Assembly: GCA_021806545.1 (NCBI GenBank)
Contig: JAJZXI010000005.1
Span: 6,408-40,713, forward strand
DNA length: 34,306 bases
Source: Actinomycetes bacterium
Lineage (GTDB): Bacteria; Actinomycetota; Acidimicrobiia; Acidimicrobiales; Acidimicrobiaceae
Direction: 5' to 3'
Part shown: one piece after another, positions 16,464-25,546 of the stretch
Position numbering within the stretch: the stretch's first letter is position 1
Layout of the letters: each line of letters starts with the position of its first letter
The notes under the pieces: generated by a model
Databases searched by the model: none
The model's input: only the letters and a program-made list of their open reading frames with translations
Told to the model about the DNA's origin: nothing
Program-made: the position numbers and the translations under genes

Positions 16464-19247
16464 TTACTCCCTTGCGATCTCGCGAAGCTCGAAGGTCTCG
16501 ATCAGGTCGCCAGCGTGGAGATCCTGGAAGTCGGAGAGTCCCACTCCACACTCGAATCCCGCGCTCACCTCGCGTACGTCATCCTTGAATCTGCGCAGCG
16601 ACACAACGGTGCCCTTCCAGAGGATCACGCCATCGCGAAGGAAGCGTACATGCGAGCCCCGGGTAATCACCCCAGAGCGGACATAGCAGCCTGCAATCGC
16701 ACCGACGCGCGGGATTCTAAAGACCTCTCGAACCTCCGCCTCACCGGTGACCACCTCTTCGAACTCCGGCTTGAGCATGCCGACGACCGCCGCCTCGATA
16801 TCCTCGATGACCTTGTAGATGATCTCGTAGGTGCGCACCTCGACGTGGGCAAGCTCGGCAGCCTCACGAGCCCGACGGTCGGGTCGCACGTTGAACCCGA
16901 TGATGAGCGCATCCGAGGCAGCAGCAAGCGCGACATCGTTCTCCGTGACCCCACCGACGGCCTTGTGGATGATACCGAGACCAACCTCATCACGGCCGAG
17001 CTTCAACAACGCATCCGCCAGTGCTTCGAGACTACCCTGCACATCAGCCTTCAAGATAATGTTGAGGACCGGTACGTCCCCCTTCTGGATCTGCTCGAAC
17101 AGGTCCTCGAGCTTGATCCCGGAGCTACCGATGGATCGATTGGCATTGGCAGCCAATCGCAGACGCTGCTCGCGCGACTCCGCAACCTCACGTGCACTCG
17201 CGATCTCGTTGGTCACTCGGAACAGATCACCGGCGCTAGGCACCTCGGAGAAGCCCAACACCTGTACCGGCACCGAGGGCGCCGCTACGTCAACCTTGTT
17301 TCCGCGATCATCGACGAGCGCCTTGGCCTTACCCCATGCCTGTCCGGCCACCATCGAGTCGCCAACTCGCAGCGTACCCGATTGCACCAGAATGGTCGCC
17401 ACGGGACCACGCCCAACATCAAGATGGCCCTCGAGCACGGTACCTCTCGCGTGCCCGGTCGGATTTGCCTTGAGTTCGAGAACTTCAGCGAGCACTAAGA
17501 CCTGTTCGAGAAGCTCGTCGATGCCGAGATTCTGCAGTGCAGAGATCTCTACGACGATGGTGTCTCCGCCCCACTTCTCCGGAACCAGGTTGTACTCCGA
17601 GAGCTGTTGCAGGACTCGGTTTGGGTCGGCGTCAGCCCGATCGATCTTGTTGAGTGCGACGATGATCGGAACGCCGGCGGCCTTGGCATGATTGATGGCC
17701 TCAATCGTCTGGGGCATTACCCCGTCATCCGCGGCTACTACTAGGATCACGATGTCGGTCACGCCGGCACCTCGAGCCCGCATGGCCGTAAAAGCCTCGT
17801 GGCCCGGTGTGTCGATAAAGGTGACCCGCCCACCAGGGAGCTCAACCTGATAGGCGCCGATATGCTGCGTGATGCCGCCAGCCTCACCGGCGACGACATT
17901 CGAATTTCGAATGCGATCGAGCAAGAGCGTCTTTCCATGATCGACATGGCCCATCACGGTCACGACCGGAGGTCGGGGTGCTACCGCATCCTCGTCCTCG
18001 GTGTCATCAACATCGAGATAGCGGGCGGCGAGCATCGCCTCCTGCTCCTGACCGGCATCAACCAGCCGGATATCGGCGCCGAGCTCTGCGGCGTAGAGCT
18101 CGATCATCTCATCAGACAACGATTGCGTTGCCGTTACCATCTCCCCTTGGAGTAGCAGGAACCGAATGAGATCACCGGCAGAGCGGTTCAGTTTCGGACC
18201 AACCTCTTGAGCGGTCGAACCGCGCTCGATGATCACCTCATGATCGGGTACCGGTGCATTCGAGGGCACATAGCTCGACACCGTCGTCGGCTCGAGCTCC
18301 TCGTATTCCTTGCGCGATACGCGCTTCTTCGACTTTGGACCTCCGCGTCCTCGGCCACGGGGCGCCGGCATCGGCCCGCGTGACGGAGCACCCCGAGCAC
18401 CACCGCGAGGCGGTGGGGATCCTCGGAAACCACCCGTCGACGGTCCACCAGCACCCACGCCGGGTCGAGTCCCAGCCTGGTCACTACGTGGCGGTCGATC
18501 GCCGGGGCCTGCAGGACGCGGCGGTCGATCGTCCGGCCGTCCCGTTCTCGCAACACCTGGGCGCTGACCCTCTCGTGGCGGACGAGCTGGGCGCCGACCC
18601 CGGGGGTCCGGCGTAGCCGATGGCCGTGGAGGGGGTGGGATCGGGCGTCCTGAAAATGAGGTTAGTGGCTGAGTCTTTCGTGGTGGGGGCGGCGGAATTG
18701 ACTGGCCCGATGGCGAAACCGGAGCCGACTTGGCACGTGCTGGCGCCGGCTGATCGGTGGTCTCACGAGCGAGCTTACCCGCATTGGCGATCGCGGCACG
18801 CTCCGCCTCCTCGCGCTTGGCCGACTCCTCTGCGATCACGGCTGCCAGGTCCCGCTTGACCTCTTCTGGCTCATGTCTTGGAGCCGCTTCGCTCACGGCT
18901 GGAGCATCATGAGTCGCCGTGGGGACATCCTCTCGATGATCGAGCACAGCCCCCTCATTGGTGGCGGGCTCAACCACCACGTCCGCTTGCTTGGTTTCGA
19001 CCGGTCGCTGTGGAGCCGGCTCAGGAGTCTGAGAAACCTCTGACATGTCATCTTGAGCTCCACCGGAGCCGTAAATGCCGATGCCCTCGCGCTGTGCCCG
19101 TCGGCGCACGCGATCCGCGTGAGCCTCCTCGACACTCGATGAATGCGACTTGACATCAATACCGAGCGCGAGGCACAGGTCGAGAGCCTCCTTGTTCGAG
19201 AGGTTCAACTCCTTCGCAATCTCATAAACTCGTAACTTCTTAGCCAA
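16464..19247 (-). CDS. infB: Translation initiation factor IF-2
   Basis: GTPase that brings initiator tRNA to the 30S subunit and promotes subunit joining. Numbering from the TTG start chosen here (927 residues): IF2_N domain 1-50 ([15 protein letters not shown]), a long Pro/Arg/Gly-rich linker (about 170-305), a second IF2_N-like helix region, and then the G domain with GHVDHGKT (433-440), GITQ (458-461), DTPGH (479-483) and NKID (533-536), followed by domains II-IV. TTG at 19247 puts Met directly before AKKLRVYE as in homologues. GGAGG lies 13 bases upstream, a long spacing. A GTG at 19283 (939 residues) is the alternative. The linker is long and low-complexity, typical of actinobacterial IF-2. 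Confidence 0.97.
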   Translation of the reverse strand: MAKKLRVYEIAKELNLSNKEALDLCLALGIDVKSHSSSVEEAHADRVRRRAQREGIGIYGSGGAQDDMSEVSQTPEPAPQRPVETKQADVVVEPATNEGAVLDHREDVPTATHDAPAVSEAAPRHEPEEVKRDLAAVIAEESAKREEAERAAIANAGKLARETTDQPAPARAKSAPVSPSGQSIPPPPPRKTQPLTSFSGRPIPPPPRPSATPDPRGRRPARPPREGQRPGVARTGRPDDRPPRPAGPGDRPPRSDQAGTRPGVGAGGPSTGGFRGSPPPRGGARGAPSRGPMPAPRGRGRGGPKSKKRVSRKEYEELEPTTVSSYVPSNAPVPDHEVIIERGSTAQEVGPKLNRSAGDLIRFLLLQGEMVTATQSLSDEMIELYAAELGADIRLVDAGQEQEAMLAARYLDVDDTEDEDAVAPRPPVVTVMGHVDHGKTLLLDRIRNSNVVAGEAGGITQHIGAYQVELPGGRVTFIDTPGHEAFTAMRARGAGVTDIVILVVAADDGVMPQTIEAINHAKAAGVPIIVALNKIDRADADPNRVLQQLSEYNLVPEKWGGDTIVVEISALQNLGIDELLEQVLVLAEVLELKANPTGHARGTVLEGHLDVGRGPVATILVQSGTLRVGDSMVAGQAWGKAKALVDDRGNKVDVAAPSVPVQVLGFSEVPSAGDLFRVTNEIASAREVAESREQRLRLAANANRSIGSSGIKLEDLFEQIQKGDVPVLNIILKADVQGSLEALADALLKLGRDEVGLGIIHKAVGGVTENDVALAAASDALIIGFNVRPDRRAREAAELAHVEVRTYEIIYKVIEDIEAAVVGMLKPEFEEVVTGEAEVREVFRIPRVGAIAGCYVRSGVITRGSHVRFLRDGVILWKGTVVSLRRFKDDVREVSAGFECGVGLSDFQDLHAGDLIETFELREIARE

Positions 19248-19310
19248 CGACGAAACCTGACCTCCACTATATCGACTCGACACCCACGTCGTCTGAGTCC
19301 TCTGTACTCC

Positions 19311-19589
19311 CTATCGCGTCCCCTTGCGGACACCGAGGGAGTCCTGCAACCCTGCCAGTCTAGCCGGTGAGATGGGGATCCTTAATGCCTTGGACAAACG
19401 CGCACCGCGCAACGCCTCCTCAGCACACAACGGCGAATCCGCACAGATCCACGCCCCCCTGCCTACCCTGGCGCCCACCTGGACATCGCCATCATGTCGA
19501 GCGAGCCGGATCAGCTCACAGGTCGCTCGCCGCTTGCGGCACCCCACACACATTCGCATGACGACTCGCCTCGAGCGAGCCGGACTCAC
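19311..19589 (-). CDS. ylxR: YlxR family RNA-binding protein
   Basis: Small basic protein of the YlxR (DUF448) family, usually encoded between nusA and infB. The hallmark RMCVGCRKRR near the N-terminus and the GRGAWIC-x8-C segment are present. A YlxR structure suggested nucleic-acid binding, and some homologues affect RNase P or act as nucleoid-associated regulators; the role here is not known. GTG at 19589 overlaps the nusA stop as GTGA. An internal ATG at 19559, preceded by GAGG, would give 82 residues and is equally plausible. The L7Ae-like ylxQ gene found next to ylxR in Firmicutes is absent. Confidence 0.92.
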   Translation of the reverse strand: MSPARSRRVVMRMCVGCRKRRATCELIRLARHDGDVQVGARVGRGAWICADSPLCAEEALRGARLSKALRIPISPARLAGLQDSLGVRKGTR

Positions 19590-20740
19590 GACGGCGTCGG
19601 CTCCGAGCCATCAGCACTCAAATCCTCCTTGCGGGGCTCTACCACGTCATCGAACTCGGAAATTAGGTCTTCGGCTCCTTGGTCCGCGTCCGCCACGTCA
19701 TCGGCACCAGAGATCGTGGCCTCGTCAAGGTAGCCATCCCCGAGCGCCGCCTCTTGATCAAGGGCTGCGACCTCGCTCTCGGCACGCACATCGATGTGGA
19801 GCCCGCTGAGTCGTGCAGCAAGTCGCGCGTTTTGGCCCTCGCGACCGATCGCGAGGCTCAGCTGGTCATCGCCGACGACGATGAGCGCCGAGCCGGCCTC
19901 CTCGTCGATACGAACCTCGAGGGCATACGCCGGCTGGATTGCTCGCTCGAGGTATTCGACGACATCCTCAGAGAACGGCACGATATCGAGTTTTTCGCCC
20001 ATGAGCTCATTGGTTACCATTCGCACCCGCGATCCACGGGATCCAACACACGCACCCACCGGGTCGACGCCGTCGTCATTAGACCAGACCGCAACCTTGG
20101 AGCGATGACCTGGTTCGCGAGCAATCGCCTTGATCTCCACCACGCCTGAGGCTATCTCCGGTACCTCGAGTTCGAAGAGCCGCTTCACCAACCCCGGGTG
20201 CGTACGTGAGACGACGATCTGGGGACCCTTGGCCGTCTTGCGCACCTCAACGATATACGCCTTGATGCGCTGGCCGATCGAGTACCGCTCGTTCGGAGGG
20301 CACTCAGTATGGGGCATGATCGCCTCGATCTTTCCGAGATCCAGCAGCGTGAAGCGGCTATCCATCTGCGAGACGACACCGGTAACCACATCACCCTCGC
20401 GGCCCGCATACTCCTCGTACTTCAGGTCGCGCTCAGCATCGCGTATCTTCTGGAACATCACCTGCTTGGCAGTCTGGGCTGCGATACGTCCAAAGTCCTT
20501 TGGCGTATCCTCCCACTCGCGCACGACATTCCCATCGTCGTCGAGCTCCTGGCCGAAAACCCGGATCTCACCGTTGTCAGGGTCGATCTCGACATAGGCT
20601 TCGTCAGCCGCACCTGGCATGCGCTTGTACGCAGCAACCAAGGCATTCGCCAGCGACTCCAACAACGTCTCAACCGTGAGGCCCTTCTCTCGTGCAATGA
20701 CCTCGAGAGCATCCATAAAGTCCTGATTGTCACGCGCCAT
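19586..20740 (-). CDS. nusA: Transcription termination/antitermination factor NusA
   Basis: RNA-polymerase-bound factor controlling pausing, intrinsic termination and rRNA antitermination. From ATG 20740 (AAGGAGG seven bases upstream) the 384 residues comprise the N-terminal polymerase-binding domain (1-110), S1 (about 115-180), KH1 and KH2 (KH2 loop GREGQNARLA at 299-308), and an acidic tail (330-384) without the repeated C-terminal domains of E. coli NusA. The start lies inside rimP, an 11-base overlap. A longer frame from 20812 would add 24 residues within rimP and lacks support. NusA may feed back on its own operon through the terminator at 21273-21250. Confidence 0.97.
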   Translation of the reverse strand: MARDNQDFMDALEVIAREKGLTVETLLESLANALVAAYKRMPGAADEAYVEIDPDNGEIRVFGQELDDDGNVVREWEDTPKDFGRIAAQTAKQVMFQKIRDAERDLKYEEYAGREGDVVTGVVSQMDSRFTLLDLGKIEAIMPHTECPPNERYSIGQRIKAYIVEVRKTAKGPQIVVSRTHPGLVKRLFELEVPEIASGVVEIKAIAREPGHRSKVAVWSNDDGVDPVGACVGSRGSRVRMVTNELMGEKLDIVPFSEDVVEYLERAIQPAYALEVRIDEEAGSALIVVGDDQLSLAIGREGQNARLAARLSGLHIDVRAESEVAALDQEAALGDGYLDEATISGADDVADADQGAEDLISEFDDVVEPRKEDLSADGSEPTPS

Positions 20741-21221
20741 CGATCTGCCTCCTTCCATCGTTTCGTGAGCTCTTCGTACCCCACTCAAATATCGTCTTTG
20801 CATCACCAACATCGCGCAGGGAGTAGGTTCGAACCTCAGAGTTCACGAAAACCTCGATCAGCGGATCGGCATCATCGATCACTCGGGCCAACCGGCCCTC
20901 AACGACGCCCTCTGGGGACGTAAAACGTATATCACGCCCGATCGCCCATACGAAGTGAGCGAGCCGGATCAGTGGCCGTTCGACACCTGGGCTCGACACC
21001 TCGAGGGTAAACGCACTGTCATGGAGGCCCTCGGCATCATCGAGCACGCCAGAGATGGACTTGGATGCGCCCGCGATCTCATCAAGAGACGGTGCCGAGG
21101 CATCGAGGTGTTCGAGCCGCAGGTCCAAGACGCTGGCCCTCCACGTCGCAGAGAGCACTCGAAGTCCCATGGGGGTGAGCACCGGATCCAGGAGGTCGAC
21201 GAGTGCCTGATTGGTCAACAT
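20730..21221 (-). CDS. rimP: Ribosome maturation factor RimP
   Basis: Early 30S assembly factor acting near S19 and S12. The 163 residues show the family block FTLEVSSPGVERPLIR (71-86), a typical two-domain RimP layout, and a C-terminal SH3-like segment. ATG is preceded by AAGGAGGAG. It is the first gene of the rimP-nusA-ylxR-infB-rbfA-truB-ribF operon. The 96-base upstream gap contains a strong -10 (21309-21304) and then an intrinsic terminator ending 29 bases before the start codon, so expression probably depends on read-through of that terminator. Confidence 0.95.
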   Translation of the reverse strand: MLTNQALVDLLDPVLTPMGLRVLSATWRASVLDLRLEHLDASAPSLDEIAGASKSISGVLDDAEGLHDSAFTLEVSSPGVERPLIRLAHFVWAIGRDIRFTSPEGVVEGRLARVIDDADPLIEVFVNSEVRTYSLRDVGDAKTIFEWGTKSSRNDGRRQIDGA

Positions 21222-21249
21222 GTCTCCTCCTTTCTCTCATCGACTGAAC

Positions 21250-21273
21250 AAAAAACGTGGGCTCACGCCCACG
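21250..21273 (-). terminator. Intrinsic terminator/attenuator between proS and rimP
   Basis: On the minus strand CGTGGGC (21273-21267), loop GTGA, GCCCACG (21262-21256) form a perfect seven-base GC-rich stem followed at once by TTTTTT (21255-21250). This is a textbook Rho-independent terminator. It can end the proS transcript, and because only 28 bases separate it from the rimP ATG, a promoter for rimP must lie upstream of it. That makes it a candidate attenuator in the rimP-nusA leader. Confidence 0.88.
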
Positions 21274-21303
21274 CAGTCCCGCTACTACGAACAATCCCTC
21301 ACC

Positions 21304-21309
21304 AGTATA
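21304..21309 (-). promoter_or_regulatory. Candidate -10 of the rimP-nusA-infB operon
   Basis: TATACT on the minus strand lies nine bases after the proS stop codon. The implied start near 21297 gives a leader of about 75 bases that contains the terminator hairpin. A convincing -35 was not seen at 16-18 bases, so this is a candidate only. Confidence 0.4.
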
Positions 21310-21317
21310 GCCAATTA

Positions 21318-23036
21318 TCATCGGCATTCTGATGTAAGTTCCCGGCTGAGCGCGATGACGGCTGCTGGCGCCTCCTCGATCGGAACGAGCGTCGTTCGAT
21401 CGTGCATGCGATCCCGGATCTCCACCATCTTGTTCGCCAACGACCGTGCACCCACGACACAAAAGATTGGCGATCCAATCAGTTCGAGATCACGCATCGC
21501 CACGCCGGTGGAGACGTCACGATCCTCAAGCAACGCCGAGACCCCACCCGCATTGATCAGATCGTGCAGTCGTCGGGCCACCGCAACGACGTCGTTATCC
21601 TTAGTGGCACCGACGCCGACTACGCTCACCACGTAGGGGGCTACCTCGACCGGCCATGCGACCGCGTCGCCCTCCGGTGATCCGTACTGTTGAGCGATCA
21701 CCGCAGGCACCCTCGTCACGCCGATGCCGTAACATCCCATCCAATAGGGCAACTCCTGGCCATCGACGGTGCTGAAGCGGGCGTGGGCAAGCATGCCCGA
21801 GTAGGTCAGCCCGAGCTGGAAGGTGTGACCAACCTCGACGGATCGAACCAGTTCGAGTGGTGCGCCGCAGTGAGGGCAGGGATCTTGGTCCTGGACAACG
21901 ACTAGGTTCTCGAATCGGTCAACGTTGAAATCAATCCCCAACCGAAGGCCCACCGTATGAGACCCCTCTTGGTTGGCGCCACTCGCCCAGCTAGGCCTCG
22001 TTCGGACCAAAGGATCGGCAAGTATCGTCACTCGCGAGGACTGACCCTGGGGTCCGATGTAGCCTTTGACAAAATCTCCCATCTCAACGTCCTCAGCTAG
22101 GCGCATACCACGGGGAACGTTGAGGGTTCGATCACCAGGCAGCAGCGCAAGCACGAGCTGACCGGCCTCGCCGACAAGGAGCATTGACTTGAGCATGCTC
22201 GCCACCTCGACCTCGGCCCCGGCGTCCTGAAGCGCCTTGACGGCAATCTCTACCCCGGGAGCGTTCGGTGTCGAATAGGTGACCGGCTCGATGTCACGAG
22301 CTACCGGCACACCAGCTCGCTCCCCAGCCCTCGCCGCCTCGATGTTGGCCTGATAGCCGCACTCCCGGCAGCGAGCAAAGTGATCCTCCCCGATCGAGGA
22401 GGCGACCATGAACTCGTGATTGACATCACCACCAATGGAGCCCGCGTCAGCTTCGACCGGCTCAGCCTTGAGTCCGACTCGGCGAAATATCGCCTGATAT
22501 GCCTCATAAAATCGCTGATAGGAGGCACGCATCGTGTCTCGATCAACATCGAAGGAGTATCCATCAGCCATGATGAACTCCCGGGTTCTCATCAATCCAA
22601 ACCGGGCGCGAGGCTCATCCCTGAACTTCGTTTGAATTTGATAGACGAGTTTGGGCAGGTCGCGATAGCTCTCAATGTCCGGACTCATCGCCTCGATGAC
22701 CGCCTCCTCGTGGGTCGGTCCAAGCACGAACGAGCCGGACTTGCCCTCGACTCCAAAGAGCACATCGGCCATCTTTGCATCCCGTCCCGTCGCCCTCCAG
22801 ATCTCTACCGGGTGCAGCGCTGGTAAGAGGAGTTCGCTGGCACCGACCCGGTCAAGCTCCTCCTCGACGATACGCTCCACGCGGCGCAGAACCTGGTAAC
22901 CAAGTGGCAGGAAGCTATAGACCCCGCTTGTAAGCCGACGAATGTAGTTACCCCGCAACAAGAGCTGGTGCGACGACGCCTCAGCGTCCTGTGGAACCTC
23001 GCGACGACTCTTGAAGATGAGTTCAGATGTGCGCAT
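21318..23036 (-). CDS. proS: Prolyl-tRNA synthetase
   Basis: Class II aminoacyl-tRNA synthetase that charges tRNA-Pro. The 572-residue form is the long bacterial type, with an editing (INS) domain between motif 2 (FRDEPRARFGLMRTREF) and motif 3 (GCYGIGVTRVPAV), and a C-terminal anticodon-binding domain. ATG at 23036 begins MRTSELIF as in homologues. A TTG at 23045 would add three residues. No Shine-Dalgarno precedes the start, and TAGCCT (a -10-like element) sits eight bases before the ATG, so a leaderless transcript is possible. A terminator follows 44 bases after the stop. Confidence 0.97.
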   Translation of the reverse strand: MRTSELIFKSRREVPQDAEASSHQLLLRGNYIRRLTSGVYSFLPLGYQVLRRVERIVEEELDRVGASELLLPALHPVEIWRATGRDAKMADVLFGVEGKSGSFVLGPTHEEAVIEAMSPDIESYRDLPKLVYQIQTKFRDEPRARFGLMRTREFIMADGYSFDVDRDTMRASYQRFYEAYQAIFRRVGLKAEPVEADAGSIGGDVNHEFMVASSIGEDHFARCRECGYQANIEAARAGERAGVPVARDIEPVTYSTPNAPGVEIAVKALQDAGAEVEVASMLKSMLLVGEAGQLVLALLPGDRTLNVPRGMRLAEDVEMGDFVKGYIGPQGQSSRVTILADPLVRTRPSWASGANQEGSHTVGLRLGIDFNVDRFENLVVVQDQDPCPHCGAPLELVRSVEVGHTFQLGLTYSGMLAHARFSTVDGQELPYWMGCYGIGVTRVPAVIAQQYGSPEGDAVAWPVEVAPYVVSVVGVGATKDNDVVAVARRLHDLINAGGVSALLEDRDVSTGVAMRDLELIGSPIFCVVGARSLANKMVEIRDRMHDRTTLVPIEEAPAAVIALSRELTSECR

Positions 23037-23078
23037 GGGTCTCAAGGCTAGCAGACCAGCCCACGCTCAAACGACCGG

Positions 23079-24197
23079 TTAACGACGCTTCTTGCTGAGC
23101 CGAGCCTCGATTCCCTCGCTCATTATTGCCTGCGCCTCTTCGACGAGCGCCTCGACCATGCGCGCCTCCGGCACTACCTCGACGATCTTACCCTTGATGA
23201 AGAGGTGGCCCTTACCCTTGCCTGCGGCGATCCCAATGTCGGCCTCGCGCGCCTCTCCCGGTCCATTGACGTTGCAGCCCATGACGGCCACCTGGAGCGG
23301 CAGACCGAGCTTCTCGAGCTCCCGCTGCGCCTCGGTGGCGACCGCCACGACGTCGATCTCCGCTCGACCACAGCTCGGACAGGCAATGAAGTCGAGCCCC
23401 TTACGCTCTCGCAGCCCGAGCGACTCGAGAAGCTGCCGTCCGGCACGCGCCTCCTCAACCGGGTCTGCCGTGAGTGAATACCGGATTGTGTCGCCGATCC
23501 CCTCAGCGAGCAGCGTGGCGATACCTGCGGTCGCCTTGATCAGCCCACCGGGTAGCGGGCCGGCCTCGGTGACCCCGAGGTGGAGCGGGTGATCGACCCT
23601 CTCAGCCAGCAGACGGTAGGCGGCGATCATGAGCGCTACGTTAGAGGCCTTGACCGAAAACGCAACGTCGTCGAAGCCCACCTCATGAAATAGTTCGAGC
23701 TCATGGAGCGCCGAAGCTACCATAGCCTCAGCTGTGATGCCTCCATAGCGCTTGGCGAAGTCCGGATGCAATGAGCCAGCATTGACGCCAATGCGAATCG
23801 GTACCCCTCGCGCACCCGCTTCGCGGGCAACCAGCTTGATCTCCTCCGGCTTTCGCAGGTTGCCAGGATTCAGTCTGAGGGCTGCGACGCCCGCCTCAAG
23901 TGCAGCGAGTGCCATCTCGACATGAAAGTGGATATCAGCGACGATGGGAACAGGCGAACGAGGGATGATCTGTCGCAGACCGTCGGCGGCATCTTGAGAG
24001 TTGCAGGTGCAGCGGACGATCTCGGCACCCGCTGCAGCCAACGAGTAGATCTGGACCAGTGTGCCTTCAACATCTGCAGTTTTGGTGGTCGTCATCGACT
24101 GGACCGATATCGGGCTGTCACCGCCAACGGTAACTTTACCGACCCGTACTGCCCTTGCGACTCGGCGCTTTGCAAGCGTCACCTGTTCACGTGCCAT
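23079..24197 (-). CDS. ispG: 4-hydroxy-3-methylbut-2-enyl-diphosphate synthase
   Basis: Iron-sulfur enzyme (GcpE) of the MEP isoprenoid pathway, converting the cyclodiphosphate MEcPP to HMBPP. The 372 residues carry a TIM-barrel N-terminal domain and the C-terminal cluster-binding domain. The 4Fe-4S ligands are Cys273, Cys276 (CPSC) and Cys308 (GCNVNGPGE), with Glu315 as the fourth, matching the E. coli pattern. GGAGGAGAG precedes the ATG. dxr, an earlier enzyme of the same pathway, lies two genes upstream, separated by rseP, the usual dxr-rseP-ispG order. Confidence 0.98.
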   Translation of the reverse strand: MAREQVTLAKRRVARAVRVGKVTVGGDSPISVQSMTTTKTADVEGTLVQIYSLAAAGAEIVRCTCNSQDAADGLRQIIPRSPVPIVADIHFHVEMALAALEAGVAALRLNPGNLRKPEEIKLVAREAGARGVPIRIGVNAGSLHPDFAKRYGGITAEAMVASALHELELFHEVGFDDVAFSVKASNVALMIAAYRLLAERVDHPLHLGVTEAGPLPGGLIKATAGIATLLAEGIGDTIRYSLTADPVEEARAGRQLLESLGLRERKGLDFIACPSCGRAEIDVVAVATEAQRELEKLGLPLQVAVMGCNVNGPGEAREADIGIAAGKGKGHLFIKGKIVEVVPEARMVEALVEEAQAIMSEGIEARLSKKRR

Positions 24198-24223
24198 GGC
24201 AATTCACTCTCCTCCGTTGCATT

Positions 24224-25546
24224 CTAGCGAAATGGATTAGCAATTGGATGAACGATATCGAGATACAACGCAGTGACGCCGATCACCAAAATGATGGTCA
24301 ATACGGCGTAGGTCAGGGGCATCAACTTCATCACATCAGCATGGTAGGGCCGGTTCTTCCGGGAGCGAATTCGCTCGTAGATGGCGATCACCACGTGTCC
24401 ACCATCGAGGGGGAGGAACGGAAAAAGATTGAAGACTCCTACGAAGACGTTGATCAGGAACAACAGCTCCAAGACCGCGCCAAGACCGGTTCCAACGGCG
24501 TAGTTCGCGAGGTAGACGATACCGATCGGTGACTCGAAGCGTGACTGAGCCCTGGCTGAGGTCGGATTGGAGGACGGGTGCACTACTTCGTGGGCGTAGG
24601 TAGCGATCCCGTGTGGTGAGAAGTGGTCCACGATACCGGTCACCGAAGACCAGGCCACCGTTCCAAAGGTGGTGATGGCGTGGTATGCGCCACCGAAGAA
24701 CGAGTCGGTCAGCGTCGTGGTAGTTGGCTCGATCGTAACCCCGATGACACCAGCTCCATGCAACGACCGATACGCAGGGTCCGACTTCGCCAGTTCGGTG
24801 GCGCTGACGGGCACGACCGTGCGGTACTCGACTCTCTTACCCACCTTCAACGTCAAATGCACCGGCACTCCGGCACTTCGCTCAACGATCTTGCCGAACG
24901 TGGTCTCACTCGGGTTGCGGAGCCCATTCACCGCGAGCACCGTTGCTCCCACCGGCAGATGCGCTTTACGAGCAGGCGACTCGACGTGAGGTATCGAAGG
25001 AACCCCGGCGATCACGGTACCGTTGCCCGCGGTCGCAACGCCCACACCGGAGAAGATGACCCACAAGAGCGCGATCGCAATGATGAAGTGGGTGAGAGAA
25101 CCGGCGGAGCTGACCAGCACACGTCGCGGGAAACTCGCCTGTCGGTACGTGCGCATTTCATCCTCGGGTGGGACCTCGTCGACGTTGGTCATGCCGGCGA
25201 TACGGACGTAGCCGCCAACGAGGAATGCCTTAATGCCGTATTCGATACCGCCCACACGCACGGACCAGATCCGAGGCCCAAAGCCGATGAAGAACTCAGA
25301 GACCTTCATGCCGGAGAGGCGAGCGGTAACGTAGTGGCCAAACTCGTGCAAGACGATCATGAGTGCGATAGCAACCACGACCGCTAAGGTCGCTAACGCG
25401 TGCAGGTGCGCGGCGAATGCGATGATAGCAACGAGCACAATGAGGAACTCGATCAGCCGTCGTCCTGAGAACGATCGCGCGTCGGCTAGGGTCGGACCCT
25501 GGTTATCGGAGGAGTCGGTATTCTCGGGGGCCATCGCCTCAGGCAT
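24224..25546 (-). CDS. rseP: Site-2 intramembrane metalloprotease RseP
   Basis: M50-family zinc protease that cleaves membrane-anchored substrates, typically anti-sigma factors, within the membrane. HEFGH (67-71) supplies the zinc ligands and catalytic Glu; the second half-site is in NLFPFLPLDGGH (LDGGH 380-384). The FLVGGYVRIAGM block after the first catalytic helix and a central PDZ-like region (about 175-270) are also visible. About four transmembrane segments are expected. A polar 30-residue N-terminal tail precedes the first helix. ATG overlaps the dxr stop as ATGCCTGA with AGGAG seven bases upstream. Its substrate is not recognisable in this window. Confidence 0.95.
   Translation of the reverse strand: MPEAMAPENTDSSDNQGPTLADARSFSGRRLIEFLIVLVAIIAFAAHLHALATLAVVVAIALMIVLHEFGHYVTARLSGMKVSEFFIGFGPRIWSVRVGGIEYGIKAFLVGGYVRIAGMTNVDEVPPEDEMRTYRQASFPRRVLVSSAGSLTHFIIAIALLWVIFSGVGVATAGNGTVIAGVPSIPHVESPARKAHLPVGATVLAVNGLRNPSETTFGKIVERSAGVPVHLTLKVGKRVEYRTVVPVSATELAKSDPAYRSLHGAGVIGVTIEPTTTTLTDSFFGGAYHAITTFGTVAWSSVTGIVDHFSPHGIATYAHEVVHPSSNPTSARAQSRFESPIGIVYLANYAVGTGLGAVLELLFLINVFVGVFNLFPFLPLDGGHVVIAIYERIRSRKNRPYHADVMKLMPLTYAVLTIILVIGVTALYLDIVHPIANPFR

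Noticed and set aside
16515..17498. Long plus-strand open frame opposite infB
   Set aside because: Antisense shadow caused by GC-rich codon use in the IF-2 gene.
24623..25387. Plus-strand open frame opposite rseP
   Set aside because: Antisense shadow; no supporting features.
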